Source: JBGTKH01 sp041744735
GTDB lineage: Bacteria > Planctomycetota > Planctomycetia > Pirellulales > Pirellulaceae
Direction of reading: 5' to 3'
Assembly (NCBI GenBank): GCA_041744735.1
Contig: JBGTKH010000063.1
Coordinates: forward strand, 1-15,159
Length of the DNA: 15,159 nt
Shown here: positions 8,001 through 15,159 of the stretch, piece by piece
How positions within the stretch are numbered: the first letter of the stretch is position 1
How the letters are laid out: every line of letters begins with the position of its first letter
The notes under the pieces: generated by a model
Databases searched by the model: none
What the model was told of the DNA's origin: nothing
What the model saw: the letters and a program-made list of their open reading frames with translations, nothing else
Translations under genes and position numbers: made by a program

Positions 8001-9304
8001 GGCTGTTGCCCGACGGCACGCTGACTGTGCCATGCTCCGAAGGCGATTGGACGCCCGCGTCGATGATCTGCGCGGTGCGTGCATCGTCGCAACCGCCGTC
8101 GTTCTTCGGATATCGAGGCCCGCGCGACGGGCGTGCGCCGGATCTGCCGCTGGTGTATTTGCCGCGCGGTTTGGACAACTCCAGCGGCGGACAAGTGTAC
8201 GTGGCGAGCGATCGTTGGGGGCCGCTGCAAGGGCAACTCGTTCACTTCTCGTTCGGAGCGGGGACACACTTTCTCGTGCTGCGAGATGAAGTCGACGGGC
8301 AGTTGCAAGGAGCCGCCGTGCCCCTGCCGGGCGAATTTTTGTCAGGAGCGCATCGAGGCCGTTTCAATCCTCGTGACGGTCAACTGTACGTCAGCGGCAT
8401 GGCGGGCTGGGGCTCGTACACGCCCGACGACGGCTGCTTCCAGCGCGTGCGCTACACCGGTCATCCGGTTCAGTTGCCGATCGGCTTTCACGTGTATCAG
8501 AACGGCGTGACGGTGACCTTCTCGGAGCCGCTCGACGCGAAGGTCGCCAGCCAGCCGCGTAGTCACTTCGCGCAGTGCTGGAATTACCGTTACAGCGCCG
8601 CCTACGGTTCGCCCGAGTTTTCCACACATCATCCCGGCGTACGCGGGCACGACGCGCTGACGATCGCGTCGGCTCACGTTCTCGCCGATGGCCACACGCT
8701 GTTCCTGGAACTGCCTGAATTACAGCCGGTGAATCAGTTGCATCTGCGGCTGCACGTTGACGCCGGCGCCGCGCACGATCTGTTCGCAACGGTACACAAA
8801 CTCGACGAACCATTCACCGATTTCCCCAACTACCAGCCAATCGTCAAGTCAATCGCACCGCATCCGATTCTGTCGGACATCGCGCTGGTGACGAAACTCG
8901 TGCCGAACCCGTATCGGCAGCCGATTCCGAACGCTCGGCCGATCACGCTGGAGACCGGCAAGAACCTGACGTTCGCCGTGCGGTCGTTCAAGGTGCGGGC
9001 CGGCGAAGCGATCCAGTTCACTCTGGCCAATCCCGATGTCGTGCCGCACAACTGGGCGCTGGTCAAACCGGGATCGCTCGAGCGCGTTGGCGAATTGGCC
9101 AACCGCCTGGTCGCCGATCCCGAAGCCGCCGCTCGTCACTATATTCCGCAAACCATCGACGTGCTGTTCTACACCGACGTTGTCGCGCCCCAAGATCAAT
9201 TCACCATCCACTTCCGCTCCCCCAACCAACCCGGCCGCTACCCATACCTCTGCACCTTCCCCGGCCACTGGATGGTGATGAACGGCGAGTTGATTGTTGA
9301 GTGA
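5099..9304 (+). CDS. Exported multidomain oxidoreductase: TIM barrel, cytochrome c, DUF6797-like, beta-propeller, azurin-like
   Basis: About 1401 residues from ATG 5099. A hydrophobic stretch at 54-69 ending SPARA-DEP is a signal peptide, so the protein is exported. Domains in order: a xylose-isomerase-like TIM barrel (about 83-340, GLYNHGGWFGEPENQ, NLHHGHAHLD); a PVC-type heme-binding cytochrome c (about 400-540, CLSCH at 421-425, likely axial Met in TLMPDGL, M518); a DUF6797-like region (about 565-760); a glucose/sorbosone-dehydrogenase- or NHL-like propeller (about 815-1120) with a Ca-type loop DLNGDGEADFYE; and a blue-copper domain (about 1283-1401) with ligands H1317 (VPHNW), C1385, H1390 and M1394 in CTFPGHWMVM. 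It probably oxidises a sugar-like substrate and passes electrons via heme to copper; PQQ use is not shown. The start is uncertain: TTG 5069, ATG 5099 or 5108, in-frame GTGs at 5150, 5171 and 5192 inside a repeat element, or TTG 5261. It overlaps the next gene's possible GTG start. Confidence 0.9.
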   Translation: MPCMPKKWNVIKFVAEVVRLRFELVRLRFELVRFWSELSRVRLPPKPVSDLFRTLACFLLAFVLHLLVSPARADEPAEPTTRLYARENLVAWCIVPFDAKKRGPEERAAMLERLGIRKLAYDYRAEHVPTFDAEMQALKRHGIELTAWWFPTTLNDEARQILAVLERHKLKTQLWVTGGGGPTQSPQEQQARVKAEADRIRPIAEAAARIGCAVGLYNHGGWFGEPENQIEIIRQLELPNVGLVYNLHHGHAHLDRFPELLKKMQPYLYALNLNGMTKGGDQQGKKILPIGKGDLDLSLLRTIRDSGYRGPIGILNHTDHDAEARLQDNLDGLNWLVPQLDGKPAGAKPVFRTWKSEAEEEQSRATHDHAPILHDVDDNTPSPSAASPYDARFVTSTLTDAQRHGHPQRGVAVFAAAKFACLSCHKVGRHGGSVGPELTAIGTQRTAEQIVESVFWPKREVKPEYVALSVLTTDGKVLRGYKVQSDERTLVLRDPANGATTEIARPEIEQEQESGTLMPDGLTAAMSREQQLDLIRFLIELGRGASLSAEILDAVLAHAHAHAPAAFPYDRTPLQPEYSPNRQRPVNRDRLYDFYAKQAEYFRTQPHAPPLLSEFPGLDGGQQGHWGNQNEQTWADNRWNDVQLGSVQCGVFHGAGITVPRGVCVRLGERGEVSACFNPDTLTYDAVWSGGFVKFSSVRHGFMHGLLMDGLPLPLPDSTKPDATKFDGPFVYRGFYRHGQRIVFAYRIGDIEYLDAPWVENGQFRRVAAPADQHPLKQLTASGPPQWPQQLETPIVLGTSRPYAVDTITLPKQNPWNALLFCGDHDFLPDGSALVCTMHGDVWHVSGLTANEDQPSDKPAVARWRRFASGLHHALGLVVADGGIYVQGRDQITRLHDLNGDGEADFYECFSNAFKTSAAGHDFVCGLQRDAAGNFYTASGNQGLVRISSDGRRAEVIATGFRNPGGLGLLPDGTLTVPCSEGDWTPASMICAVRASSQPPSFFGYRGPRDGRAPDLPLVYLPRGLDNSSGGQVYVASDRWGPLQGQLVHFSFGAGTHFLVLRDEVDGQLQGAAVPLPGEFLSGAHRGRFNPRDGQLYVSGMAGWGSYTPDDGCFQRVRYTGHPVQLPIGFHVYQNGVTVTFSEPLDAKVASQPRSHFAQCWNYRYSAAYGSPEFSTHHPGVRGHDALTIASAHVLADGHTLFLELPELQPVNQLHLRLHVDAGAAHDLFATVHKLDEPFTDFPNYQPIVKSIAPHPILSDIALVTKLVPNPYRQPIPNARPITLETGKNLTFAVRSFKVRAGEAIQFTLANPDVVPHNWALVKPGSLERVGELANRLVADPEAAARHYIPQTIDVLFYTDVVAPQDQFTIHFRSPNQPGRYPYLCTFPGHWMVMNGELIVE
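5138..5228. repeat. 91-base GTAGCC...GGCTAC hairpin element inside the 5' end of the large ORF
   Basis: Terminal inverted repeats of 18 bases (5138-5155 and 5211-5228) match with one mismatch. Between the ends lies a series of small hairpins at about 21-base spacing: CCGAAGTC-GTGA-GACTTCGG (5142-5161, perfect), two degenerate copies (5164-5182 and 5185-5203) with the same GTGA loop, and CCGAACTC-TCAC-GAGTTCGG (5205-5224, perfect). It is the same family as 3065-3128. If translated it gives a VRLRFEL heptapeptide periodicity ahead of the signal peptide. The three GTGA loops carry in-frame GTG codons. Confidence 0.92.
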
Positions 9305-9345
9305 CAGACCTTGCGGGACTCAATTTACATGGAGCGATCGCAGCC

Positions 9346-9912
9346 ATGACTCACGACATTCGACACTTGACCGACTATCTGAAACGCATCGGAATCGGCG
9401 GGATTGCTCACACGGAGAGTACGTATCTGGCTCATCTGGTCAGCGTGTTTCGCGATTTGGAGCGGTGGGGGTGCGACGAGGAGGTTTGCCGGGGCGGGAT
9501 GTTTCATTCGATCTACGGCACGCAGCAGTTTCAGGGGTTCAAGCTGACGCTTGAGCGGCGCGACGAGGTGCGCGGGTTGATTGGGCAGCGGGCGGAGTGG
9601 CTGGCGTTTTTGAATTGCTTCATGGACCGGGTGTCGTTCGACAGCGCGGCCGAACAAACCGCCGGGCCGTATAAGATCCGCAATCGCGAGACGGGCGAAC
9701 TGCTCGATGTCGTGCCAGCCGACTTCGAGGATCTCTGCCGCGTGCATCTTTGTGATTGGCTGGAACAAGTGCCGCGTTGCAAAAAGTGGAACTATCGCCG
9801 CGCGGCCTATCGTCACTTGGCCGATCGTTTGGGCGGCGCGGTGTTGGAATCGTACGAACGTGTCTTTACTCAGGAGACAGCCGAAGCTGCGGCGAGGCCG
9901 GACAACTCATGA
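9346..9912 (+). CDS. DUF6817-like protein
   Basis: 188 residues from ATG 9346. The N-terminal half (LTDYLKRIGIGGIAHTESTYLAHLVSVFRDLERWGCDEEVC, then GGMFHSIYGTQQFQ) matches the DUF6817 pattern as I recall it. His and Asp residues in AHT, HLV and FHSIYGT look like an HD-type metal-dependent hydrolase or helical metal-binding fold, but the activity is unknown. There is no signal peptide. ATG 9346 has GGAG about 11 bases upstream; a GTG at 9301 in the same frame overlaps the stop of the preceding large gene (GTGA), which would couple translation and gives 203 residues. Either way it appears to be in an operon with the large exported oxidoreductase. Its stop at 9910-9912 overlaps a short ATG frame that I reject as a gene. 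Confidence 0.8.
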   Translation: MTHDIRHLTDYLKRIGIGGIAHTESTYLAHLVSVFRDLERWGCDEEVCRGGMFHSIYGTQQFQGFKLTLERRDEVRGLIGQRAEWLAFLNCFMDRVSFDSAAEQTAGPYKIRNRETGELLDVVPADFEDLCRVHLCDWLEQVPRCKKWNYRRAAYRHLADRLGGAVLESYERVFTQETAEAAARPDNS

Positions 9913-9943
9913 AGATTCATTATGACAAGCTAAAAGAACTTAT

Positions 9944-10078
9944 CACGGCCATGACATCTGGGTCGATTCCGCGGGGAGCATCTACGTCGGCGAAGTCACG
10001 TGGTCCGCCGGCGGTAATCGCGGCCTCGTCCCGACTGATTGCCCGTCGCTAAAGAAGTTCGCCCGCGTGCTCGATTAG
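9944..10078 (+). pseudogene. 3' remnant of an NHL / six-bladed beta-propeller gene
   Basis: Read in the frame of 9944, this stretch gives 44 residues then TAG (10076-10078): HGHDIWVDSAGSIYVGEV, then TWSAGGNR and CPSLKKFARV. This is the typical last blade and C-terminal tail of NHL-repeat propeller proteins (consensus like HGI.VDS.G.IYVGEV....LQKF.R). There is an in-frame TGA at 9923-9925 and no upstream coding of the same family, so only the last blade survives. The remnant's stop overlaps the stop of the convergent rpn gene by four bases. The rest of the 9913-10074 gap holds nothing else I can name. Confidence 0.75.
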
Positions 10079-10920
10079 CTGGAAAGCTGATTCCGCATCT
10101 GATCCACGAGCCGCTCTAACTCGTCGACCGACATCGCTGCAAGTTGTTCGGCCGGCAGCGGAGGCTGCTTAAGAAACTGTTCACACAGACGCAATTGGCC
10201 GATCAAGCCCTCGGCGAGGCCCTCGCTTCGTCCCTCTTTCCGTCCCTTTTGTCGCCCCTCCTTTTGCCCTTCGGCGCGGCCTTTCGCCAGCCCTTGTTCA
10301 AGAGCCTCGGCTTGACGGCGTTCCATGGCACTTTCCCAACTCAGCGCATCGCGTCGTGCTTTCTCTCGCGCTTCGTAACGTTCGCGTTCGATTTCGTCCT
10401 GGGTCAACATCTTTAGAACTCCCACGGCCTCTTCGACTTCTGGGACTCGCATCGTTTTAGGCAATTGATCCGGGTCCAACCTAATCCCATTATTCAAGAA
10501 ATACAGGCGAAACGGTAAGTGGAATTGATCCGTCTTTGGAAACAGCAGAGCGTCGAGGAAACAAATTGAAATCACAGGCCGCAGCGCTTCGTATTGGTCG
10601 CCCGACTGTAACTGGCCGCTGTACAATTTCGCCCAGTAGTAGAGAAACCGCTCCTGCAACCTTGGATGCGTGGCCATCTGCATTTCGACGTTGAATTGCC
10701 GGCCCGATTGGTCGCTGGCCTTCACGTCCAGAATCGACAACTTTTCATCAAGCACGACCGGCTCGGAGATCGGGTTCAGGATCTCGACGCTCAAGATGCG
10801 CCGCTCGGGCGGTGGTTTCAGCACCGCGTTGAGCATGTGGATCAAGACCCGCGTGTGTCGTTGACTTCCGAAGACACACTTGAAGGCGTAGTCGTTCTTT
10901 GGGTCGATGCCAAGGATCAT
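10075..10920 (-). CDS. Rpn family recombination-promoting nuclease / PD-(D/E)XK nuclease transposase-like protein
   Basis: 281 residues. The N-terminus DPKNDYAFKCVFG and the nuclease core LDVKASD...FNVEMQM are the hallmarks of the Rpn/PD-(D/E)XK transposase-like family; likely catalytic residues are D65, then E79 and Q81 (the family's E-x-Q variant of E-x-K). Residues 171-235 are highly charged, with a short period in AEGQKEGRQKGRKEGRSEG, a run common in this family and likely helical. Members are DNA endonucleases linked to recombination and phage restriction. ATG 10920 gives the standard family start but has no good ribosome binding site. An internal ATG at 10410 is preceded by GGGAG with an 8-base gap, giving a possible 111-residue C-terminal product. 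It follows the large ThuA/dehydrogenase gene by 16 bases on the same strand. Confidence 0.93.
   Translation of the reverse strand: MILGIDPKNDYAFKCVFGSQRHTRVLIHMLNAVLKPPPERRILSVEILNPISEPVVLDEKLSILDVKASDQSGRQFNVEMQMATHPRLQERFLYYWAKLYSGQLQSGDQYEALRPVISICFLDALLFPKTDQFHLPFRLYFLNNGIRLDPDQLPKTMRVPEVEEAVGVLKMLTQDEIERERYEAREKARRDALSWESAMERRQAEALEQGLAKGRAEGQKEGRQKGRKEGRSEGLAEGLIGQLRLCEQFLKQPPLPAEQLAAMSVDELERLVDQMRNQLSS
10419..10423 (-). promoter_or_regulatory. Shine-Dalgarno-like site for an internal start in the rpn gene
   Basis: On the minus strand GGGAG is followed by eight bases and then ATG at 10410, in frame with the rpn gene. The frame from there encodes the last 111 residues (MLTQDEIERERYEARE onwards). 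The spacing is close to ideal and better than anything before the full-length start. E. coli rpn genes have been reported to encode a C-terminal small protein from an internal start that antagonises the nuclease; whether this one does is inference. Confidence 0.45.
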
Positions 10921-10936
10921 GATTGTGTTCGTTCGC

Positions 10937-13900
10937 CTATTGACTCTCGATGGTCACGGCCATCACGATCGGCGCGGATTGATCGGGGCCTTTCACCAAT
11001 TCGATCTCGCGGATGTTATCCGGCCGCTTGGGAAACACGGCCAGATAACGAATCTGCTGGCCGCGCAGCATGAAGGCCAGTTTCGATTGCGGCACGTCGA
11101 AGCGGCCGATGTAATCGGCGAAGTGTTGGCCGTCCAGCAACGGATGGTCCTCGACAGCGCCATCGACGTAGTGCAGTCGCACGATCATCGACACCGTGCC
11201 GTTGACGCGCGGCTGCTTCGCGCCCCAGCCGCTGACGCCGCTGAGCAGGTGAATCGCTTTGGCCGGTGCGTTGCATGGCAGCGTGACCGATTTGGGCATC
11301 TGCGGCGGAAATCTTCCCTGGGGACCATTCAGCATCACGACGTTGGCAGTCCGTTCGCCCTGCGGATCGACCAGGTTGAACGGCACACCGTCGAAGATTT
11401 TCGGGGACCAGTCGGAGAAGATCAGACGCTCGGCCGCCGCTTCCTCGCTGTAAAACATGCCGCGCGTGCTGACGATCGTGGCTACTTTGCGCAGATCGAG
11501 TGGCAGGAATTTTCCGCGCTGAGTGAGGAACTCCAGCAGATTCGCGATCGACTCAGGCGGCACTTGTTTTTCAAAGCCGTCGGGCATCAGCGATTTGGGC
11601 GAGGCGACTAACTCTTCGATTTCCTCGCGCAGCACAACGTGTTTCTTGCCTTCGGCATCATACAATTCGATTGACGTTTTCGTTTCCGAGGCCAGCAACC
11701 CGCTGAGTGCGCGGCCGTCATCGGTCAGCACTTGGTACACGCGATAGTTGCCTTCGACGCTGCGGCTGGGGTCGATCAAGTGCGTGAGCAACTCGACCTT
11801 GGGATGCACGGCCGTGCCGGTCAAGTCGGGCCCGATCTTGGTGCCTTCGCCGCTGTGCGTGTGACACTTGGCACACTGCTGCTTGAAAATCTGCTTGCCC
11901 AGTTCCGCGTCACCCTTAACCTGCGTGAGCGGCATCAATTCGTCCAACACCTTCTGCCGATCCGGGTCCGGCAGCCCGCCGCCGCTTGCCAGCATTCGCT
12001 TGGCGCGTGAACTAATCTCGCGATCGGGATGAGCGGCCAGTGCCTGCCGCTGATCGAGCGTCAATTCGGAAAGCTGAATCTGTCCTTGTTCGATGCTGTC
12101 GAGCAACACGCGCGTGGCCGGCGCGCGGCTGAGCAACACACGCAGCGCGGCGGTTTTGGCCGACGGAGTTAAACTGCCAAATCGTTTGACGAGCGACGGA
12201 CCGACGGCTGGCGATTGACTGGCCGCAAGTGCATCGATGATGCCGGCCGCAAGCGCCGGCGACGTGCGCGGCGTGACGAATTTCAGCAAGCCCTCCACAA
12301 CCTGATTGTCGTCGTTGCGGAACGCGATCAGTTGCCGCGCCGAATCCAAGCGTTGGGCTTCCGTCTGCTTGTCGTCCCTGGTTGCAGCCAACAGTGATGT
12401 AACCAGCAATTCGCCGTACTTCTCAAACTCCCTGTTGCCCCAGACGCTGGCCAGCTTGATCAATTGCCCTTTGGCACCGGGCGACAAATTGGCCAACAGC
12501 TTTTCCATCGACGGCTGCGGCAAATTGGAAACAGGCCCCGCATCGCGCGGCCAACCTTTGGCCAAGCCAGTGACCACAACGTCGGCCATACCACGGTCGC
12601 CATCGGCCAACGCTGCAATCAGCGAGGGCAACGCATCCGTTGCGCCGCCACGTGCATGATGTTCAGCGACAATCGCGGCGGCGTTCAGAGCGGCCCGGTT
12701 GCTTGCGGCGGCAGCGCCACTGGCGGCGAGGGCCTTGAGAAAGTGGACGTCATGAGCCGCCGCCGCGCTGGTGGCTGCATCTGGAATCCACCGGTCGCCA
12801 GCGTTCTCCGACCTCTGCAACATCGCGACGACTGACTCGCCAACGTCGGCATTGGGTGGCATCTCAGCCAGCGCGAGCAGTGTGGCCAGTCGCACTTGAG
12901 CGTCTGCGTCACGTAACAATCCTGCGTCTAATATCGCCGCGACTGATTCGTTTTTGCGCGGCAACACGGCGACAGCATTTCTCCGAACGCCGGCCGACGG
13001 ATGTCGCAGTGCCGCGACGGCAGCGGCAGTGGCTTGCGCGTGAGAACCGTCGAGAGCACTTACTCCCTGCAACGTCCATAGCGCATGAATCGCCGCCGTG
13101 TTGAGCCCGATCTGGTCAACGCTTTGGTCGGCGACGAGTGCAATCAGCGCCGGCACAACGTCCCGTTCGCCGCGTTCGACCAACAACCGCTGCGCATGGC
13201 GCCGCCAGAACAGGTTGTCGCTTCTGAGTGCTTCAACCAGTTGCGCTGGCGTCGCGTCGGCAAGATTGATAACTGGCGACGGCAAAGCGTCTTTGTAGAC
13301 AATGCGATAGATTCGTCCATGACTTTTGTCGCGTAAATCAGTGACGTATGCGCTTCCCTTACCCGTTTGAAAGCCGACGGGCGTGGGATTGTGTTGCACG
13401 ATGTAGTTGTACCAATCGATCACCCAGACTTGGCCGTCAGGACCAACTTCGGCCATGATCGGCGCGGACCATTCATCGTCGCTGCCCAGCAGATTAAAAG
13501 GATTCGTCGAATGGACGTCGGCGCCGTCGCGGTTCAGAATGAACGTGCCGACCAAGTGACCGGTCGGCTCGGCGACAAACGCCGTGCGGTTCCAATACGG
13601 CTGCGGATAACTGCGCGCCGTGTACAGCGCGTGGCCCGCGGCAGCCGTGTATCCACCGTGCCAATCGACTTGCCGAATCTTTTCCGTAGGTGCCTGAAAC
13701 ATGTACGAGTCGGCGATGCCGCCCAACTGCTCGGCCGACCAACCGCGGACCGCTTCGTAATAGCGGTTCGCGATCGGCATATAGACGCTCGGATTGCCGT
13801 TGGCCGTCGAACCGAAGACCAGCCCCTCTTCGCTGAAGCCCAGTCCCCAGGTGTTGTTGTTGGTCGAACGGACAAATTCCAGTTCGTTAATGACGACATT

Positions 13901-15159
13901 GGCCGCTGGCGAACGGGAGGCGTTAGCCCCCTGGTCGTTCACATTAGCCGCGTCACCAGTGGGCTTACGCCCACCATTCGCCAAGACCGGTTTGAAGCGG
14001 TAGAAGCCCTGGCTGAATTGATGCTGCTCGCCGCCGACCGTGCCCGCGAAACCGGAGTAGCCAACCATGCCCCAGATCCAATTGTCCAAGCCGTACTGCA
14101 AATTGCTGGGGCCGGCGTGCGTGTCGCGCGTGTTCCAGCCGTCCAACAGCACCTGGCGAACATCGGCCCGGCCGTCGCCGTCGGTGTCTTTCAGAAACAG
14201 CGTCTCCGGCGCCTGATGCACGATGATGCCGCCGCGAGAAAACGTCAGGCTCGTGGGGATGCTCAGTTTGTCGGCGAACACAGTGAACTTGTCCGCGCGG
14301 CCATCGCCATCGGTGTCTTCGCAAATGCGGATCAAGTCGTTGCCCCGGCCGGGCGGCTGCAGGTCGTTGGGATAGTCGACCGTTTCCGCAATCCACAGCC
14401 GGCCGCGCTCGTCCCAATTCATGCAGATCGGTTTGCCGATTTGCGGTTCGGCAGCGAACAACTGCACTTCGAAATCGACCGGCGTAATGAAATGCTTCAT
14501 CGATTCAGCCGGCTCCAGCGGCAGTTGCATGCGGTTCCACGCACCGCCGCCGCTGCGATCGCCGCCGGGCGGATAGAACGCGACATTCGCCTCCACATAT
14601 TCAAACGGTTTGACGTCCGTGCGTTTGGCCGTCATCAGCGGCACCTCGAACGCGGTCTCCGCGCCCGGATCGCGAAACTCGCCCGCGTCGCCTGGACTTT
14701 TTCCTGCCGCCCAGCGAATGCCGCGTTCGACCAGATTCTGAAAGCCGGCGTGGCCCCACGTCCGCTCGTCATGACCCCACGCAGTGTAGAAGACGCGACC
14801 TTTGCCGTGCGTGCGTACCCATGTCCACGGCTCTTTTCCCTCCTTGTCAACGCGATATTCCAACACCGTGCGGTTTATTTCGTTGTGCTTTTCATGAACG
14901 TACGTCTCGTCCCAACTCTCAAATCCGTCGAAGCCTTTCATAATCGGGTGATCCGGTGCGGCGATCTCTGTGCGAAACACACCCGTGCCGTGGCGGAGAA
15001 ACTGAGCACCGATCAGCGCCACCACTTCGTCCGAATTACGGAAGCAATACGAAGCACAATGCAGCGGCACAAACCCGCCGCCGCCGTCCACATAATCCAA
15101 CAGCGCTTTCGCCGCCGCCGGTTCGATCGAGTCGATGTTGGCGTACACCAGCAGTGCGT
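10937..15159 (-). CDS. Giant ThuA / PVC dehydrogenase / HEAT / cytochrome c protein (5' end outside window)
   Basis: The frame is open to the right edge; the first in-window start-like codon (GTG 15148) lies within a ThuA-domain sequence (LLVYANIDSIEP), so the true N-terminus is outside. Numbering from 15148, residues 1-150 are the rest of a ThuA domain (PLHCASYCF, ERGIRWAAG). Residues 220-620 are a PVC-type membrane-bound-dehydrogenase-like propeller (EVQLFAAEPQIGKP, STNNNTWGLGFSEEG) with two Ca-type loops DTDGDGRAD (278, 321). About 630-1050 is HEAT-like helical repeats. 1082-1212 is a heme-binding cytochrome c (CAKCH at 1092-1096, likely axial Met in SLMPDG, M1188). 1230-1403 is a beta-rich C-terminal domain, possibly carbohydrate-binding. 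It is probably exported and involved in sugar or polysaccharide oxidation. Residues 389-414 come from an inserted repeat element. It lies directly upstream of rpn. Confidence 0.93.
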   Translation of the reverse strand, partial: ALLVYANIDSIEPAAAKALLDYVDGGGGFVPLHCASYCFRNSDEVVALIGAQFLRHGTGVFRTEIAAPDHPIMKGFDGFESWDETYVHEKHNEINRTVLEYRVDKEGKEPWTWVRTHGKGRVFYTAWGHDERTWGHAGFQNLVERGIRWAAGKSPGDAGEFRDPGAETAFEVPLMTAKRTDVKPFEYVEANVAFYPPGGDRSGGGAWNRMQLPLEPAESMKHFITPVDFEVQLFAAEPQIGKPICMNWDERGRLWIAETVDYPNDLQPPGRGNDLIRICEDTDGDGRADKFTVFADKLSIPTSLTFSRGGIIVHQAPETLFLKDTDGDGRADVRQVLLDGWNTRDTHAGPSNLQYGLDNWIWGMVGYSGFAGTVGGEQHQFSQGFYRFKPVLANGGRKPTGDAANVNDQGANASRSPAANVVINELEFVRSTNNNTWGLGFSEEGLVFGSTANGNPSVYMPIANRYYEAVRGWSAEQLGGIADSYMFQAPTEKIRQVDWHGGYTAAAGHALYTARSYPQPYWNRTAFVAEPTGHLVGTFILNRDGADVHSTNPFNLLGSDDEWSAPIMAEVGPDGQVWVIDWYNYIVQHNPTPVGFQTGKGSAYVTDLRDKSHGRIYRIVYKDALPSPVINLADATPAQLVEALRSDNLFWRRHAQRLLVERGERDVVPALIALVADQSVDQIGLNTAAIHALWTLQGVSALDGSHAQATAAAVAALRHPSAGVRRNAVAVLPRKNESVAAILDAGLLRDADAQVRLATLLALAEMPPNADVGESVVAMLQRSENAGDRWIPDAATSAAAAHDVHFLKALAASGAAAASNRAALNAAAIVAEHHARGGATDALPSLIAALADGDRGMADVVVTGLAKGWPRDAGPVSNLPQPSMEKLLANLSPGAKGQLIKLASVWGNREFEKYGELLVTSLLAATRDDKQTEAQRLDSARQLIAFRNDDNQVVEGLLKFVTPRTSPALAAGIIDALAASQSPAVGPSLVKRFGSLTPSAKTAALRVLLSRAPATRVLLDSIEQGQIQLSELTLDQRQALAAHPDREISSRAKRMLASGGGLPDPDRQKVLDELMPLTQVKGDAELGKQIFKQQCAKCHTHSGEGTKIGPDLTGTAVHPKVELLTHLIDPSRSVEGNYRVYQVLTDDGRALSGLLASETKTSIELYDAEGKKHVVLREEIEELVASPKSLMPDGFEKQVPPESIANLLEFLTQRGKFLPLDLRKVATIVSTRGMFYSEEAAAERLIFSDWSPKIFDGVPFNLVDPQGERTANVVMLNGPQGRFPPQMPKSVTLPCNAPAKAIHLLSGVSGWGAKQPRVNGTVSMIVRLHYVDGAVEDHPLLDGQHFADYIGRFDVPQSKLAFMLRGQQIRYLAVFPKRPDNIREIELVKGPDQSAPIVMAVTIESQ
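13907..13983. repeat. 77-base hairpin element with TGGCGAA...TTCGCCA ends inside the dehydrogenase gene
   Basis: Perfect 7-base terminal inverted repeats (13907-13913 TGGCGAA and 13977-13983 TTCGCCA) enclose two short hairpins with 4-base loops: GTGGGC-TTAC-GCCCAC (13959-13974, perfect) and GGAGGC-GTTA-GCCCCC (13916-13931, one mismatch that is a wobble on the mRNA strand). It encodes residues about 389-414 of the giant protein (GGRKPTGDAANVNDQG and on), a Gly/Asn/Ala-rich insert between FYRFKP and NELEFVRSTNNNTWG, which family members have close together. The frame is kept. It is a different sequence family from the GTAGCC elements. Confidence 0.8.

Noticed and set aside
9909..10052. 47-codon ORF starting at an ATGA overlap with the DUF6817-type gene stop
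   Set aside because: From 9944 its sequence is an out-of-frame reading of the NHL remnant, so most of it is fortuitous. The first 12 codons (MKIHYDKLKELI) might be a fragment of another small gene but cannot be supported.
10149..10330. Separate plus-strand gene opposite the rpn charged repeat
   Set aside because: It is the antisense of the periodic Glu-Gly-Arg coding and shows no independent protein features.

Overview
The window looks like a chromosomal segment of a GC-rich planctomycete, probably from the Pirellulales. The signs are two very large exported proteins of the type that joins PVC-type heme-binding cytochrome c, sugar-dehydrogenase-like propeller, ThuA and HEAT modules. Other signs are a DUF6817-type protein, few clear Shine-Dalgarno sites, and many short palindromic or heptameric repeats lying in and between genes. 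The taxonomic call is inference from protein families.

Layout. Positions 1-4856 are a leftward block. It holds a REC-GGDEF-CBS signalling protein (4856 to 3153), a MoeA molybdopterin molybdotransferase (2953 to 1697), and a second MoeA fused to a periplasmic-binding-protein-like domain (1449 to beyond the left edge). Positions 5099-9912 are a rightward pair. It holds an exported fusion of about 1400 residues (TIM barrel, cytochrome c, DUF6797-like, beta-propeller, blue-copper domain) and a small DUF6817-type protein. Positions 9944-10078 are the 3' remnant of a lost NHL-type gene. Positions 10075-15159 are a leftward pair. It holds a huge ThuA/dehydrogenase/HEAT/cytochrome c protein (cut by the right edge) followed 16 bases later by an Rpn-family PD-(D/E)XK nuclease.

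How the genes may work together. The two moeA paralogues complete the molybdenum cofactor, perhaps with different metal or target preference. The GGDEF/CBS protein probably makes c-di-GMP in response to phosphorylation and nucleotide binding. The two giant proteins are candidate periplasmic oxidoreductases for sugar or polysaccharide breakdown. In the first, heme c and an azurin-type copper centre sit on the same chain, suggesting a built-in electron relay.

The least ordinary feature is the repeats. Three kinds of small structured DNA occur: GGTCA-core heptamer arrays, a GTAGCC...GGCTAC hairpin element, and a TGGCGAA...TTCGCCA hairpin element. Each has at least one copy inside a gene whose frame stays open, and one heptamer array supplies the start codon of the moeA-PBP gene. 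The rpn gene also carries a well-placed internal start that would give a C-terminal small protein.

Every stretch longer than about 300 bases is covered by a gene. The shorter gaps are described under the repeat and regulatory entries.
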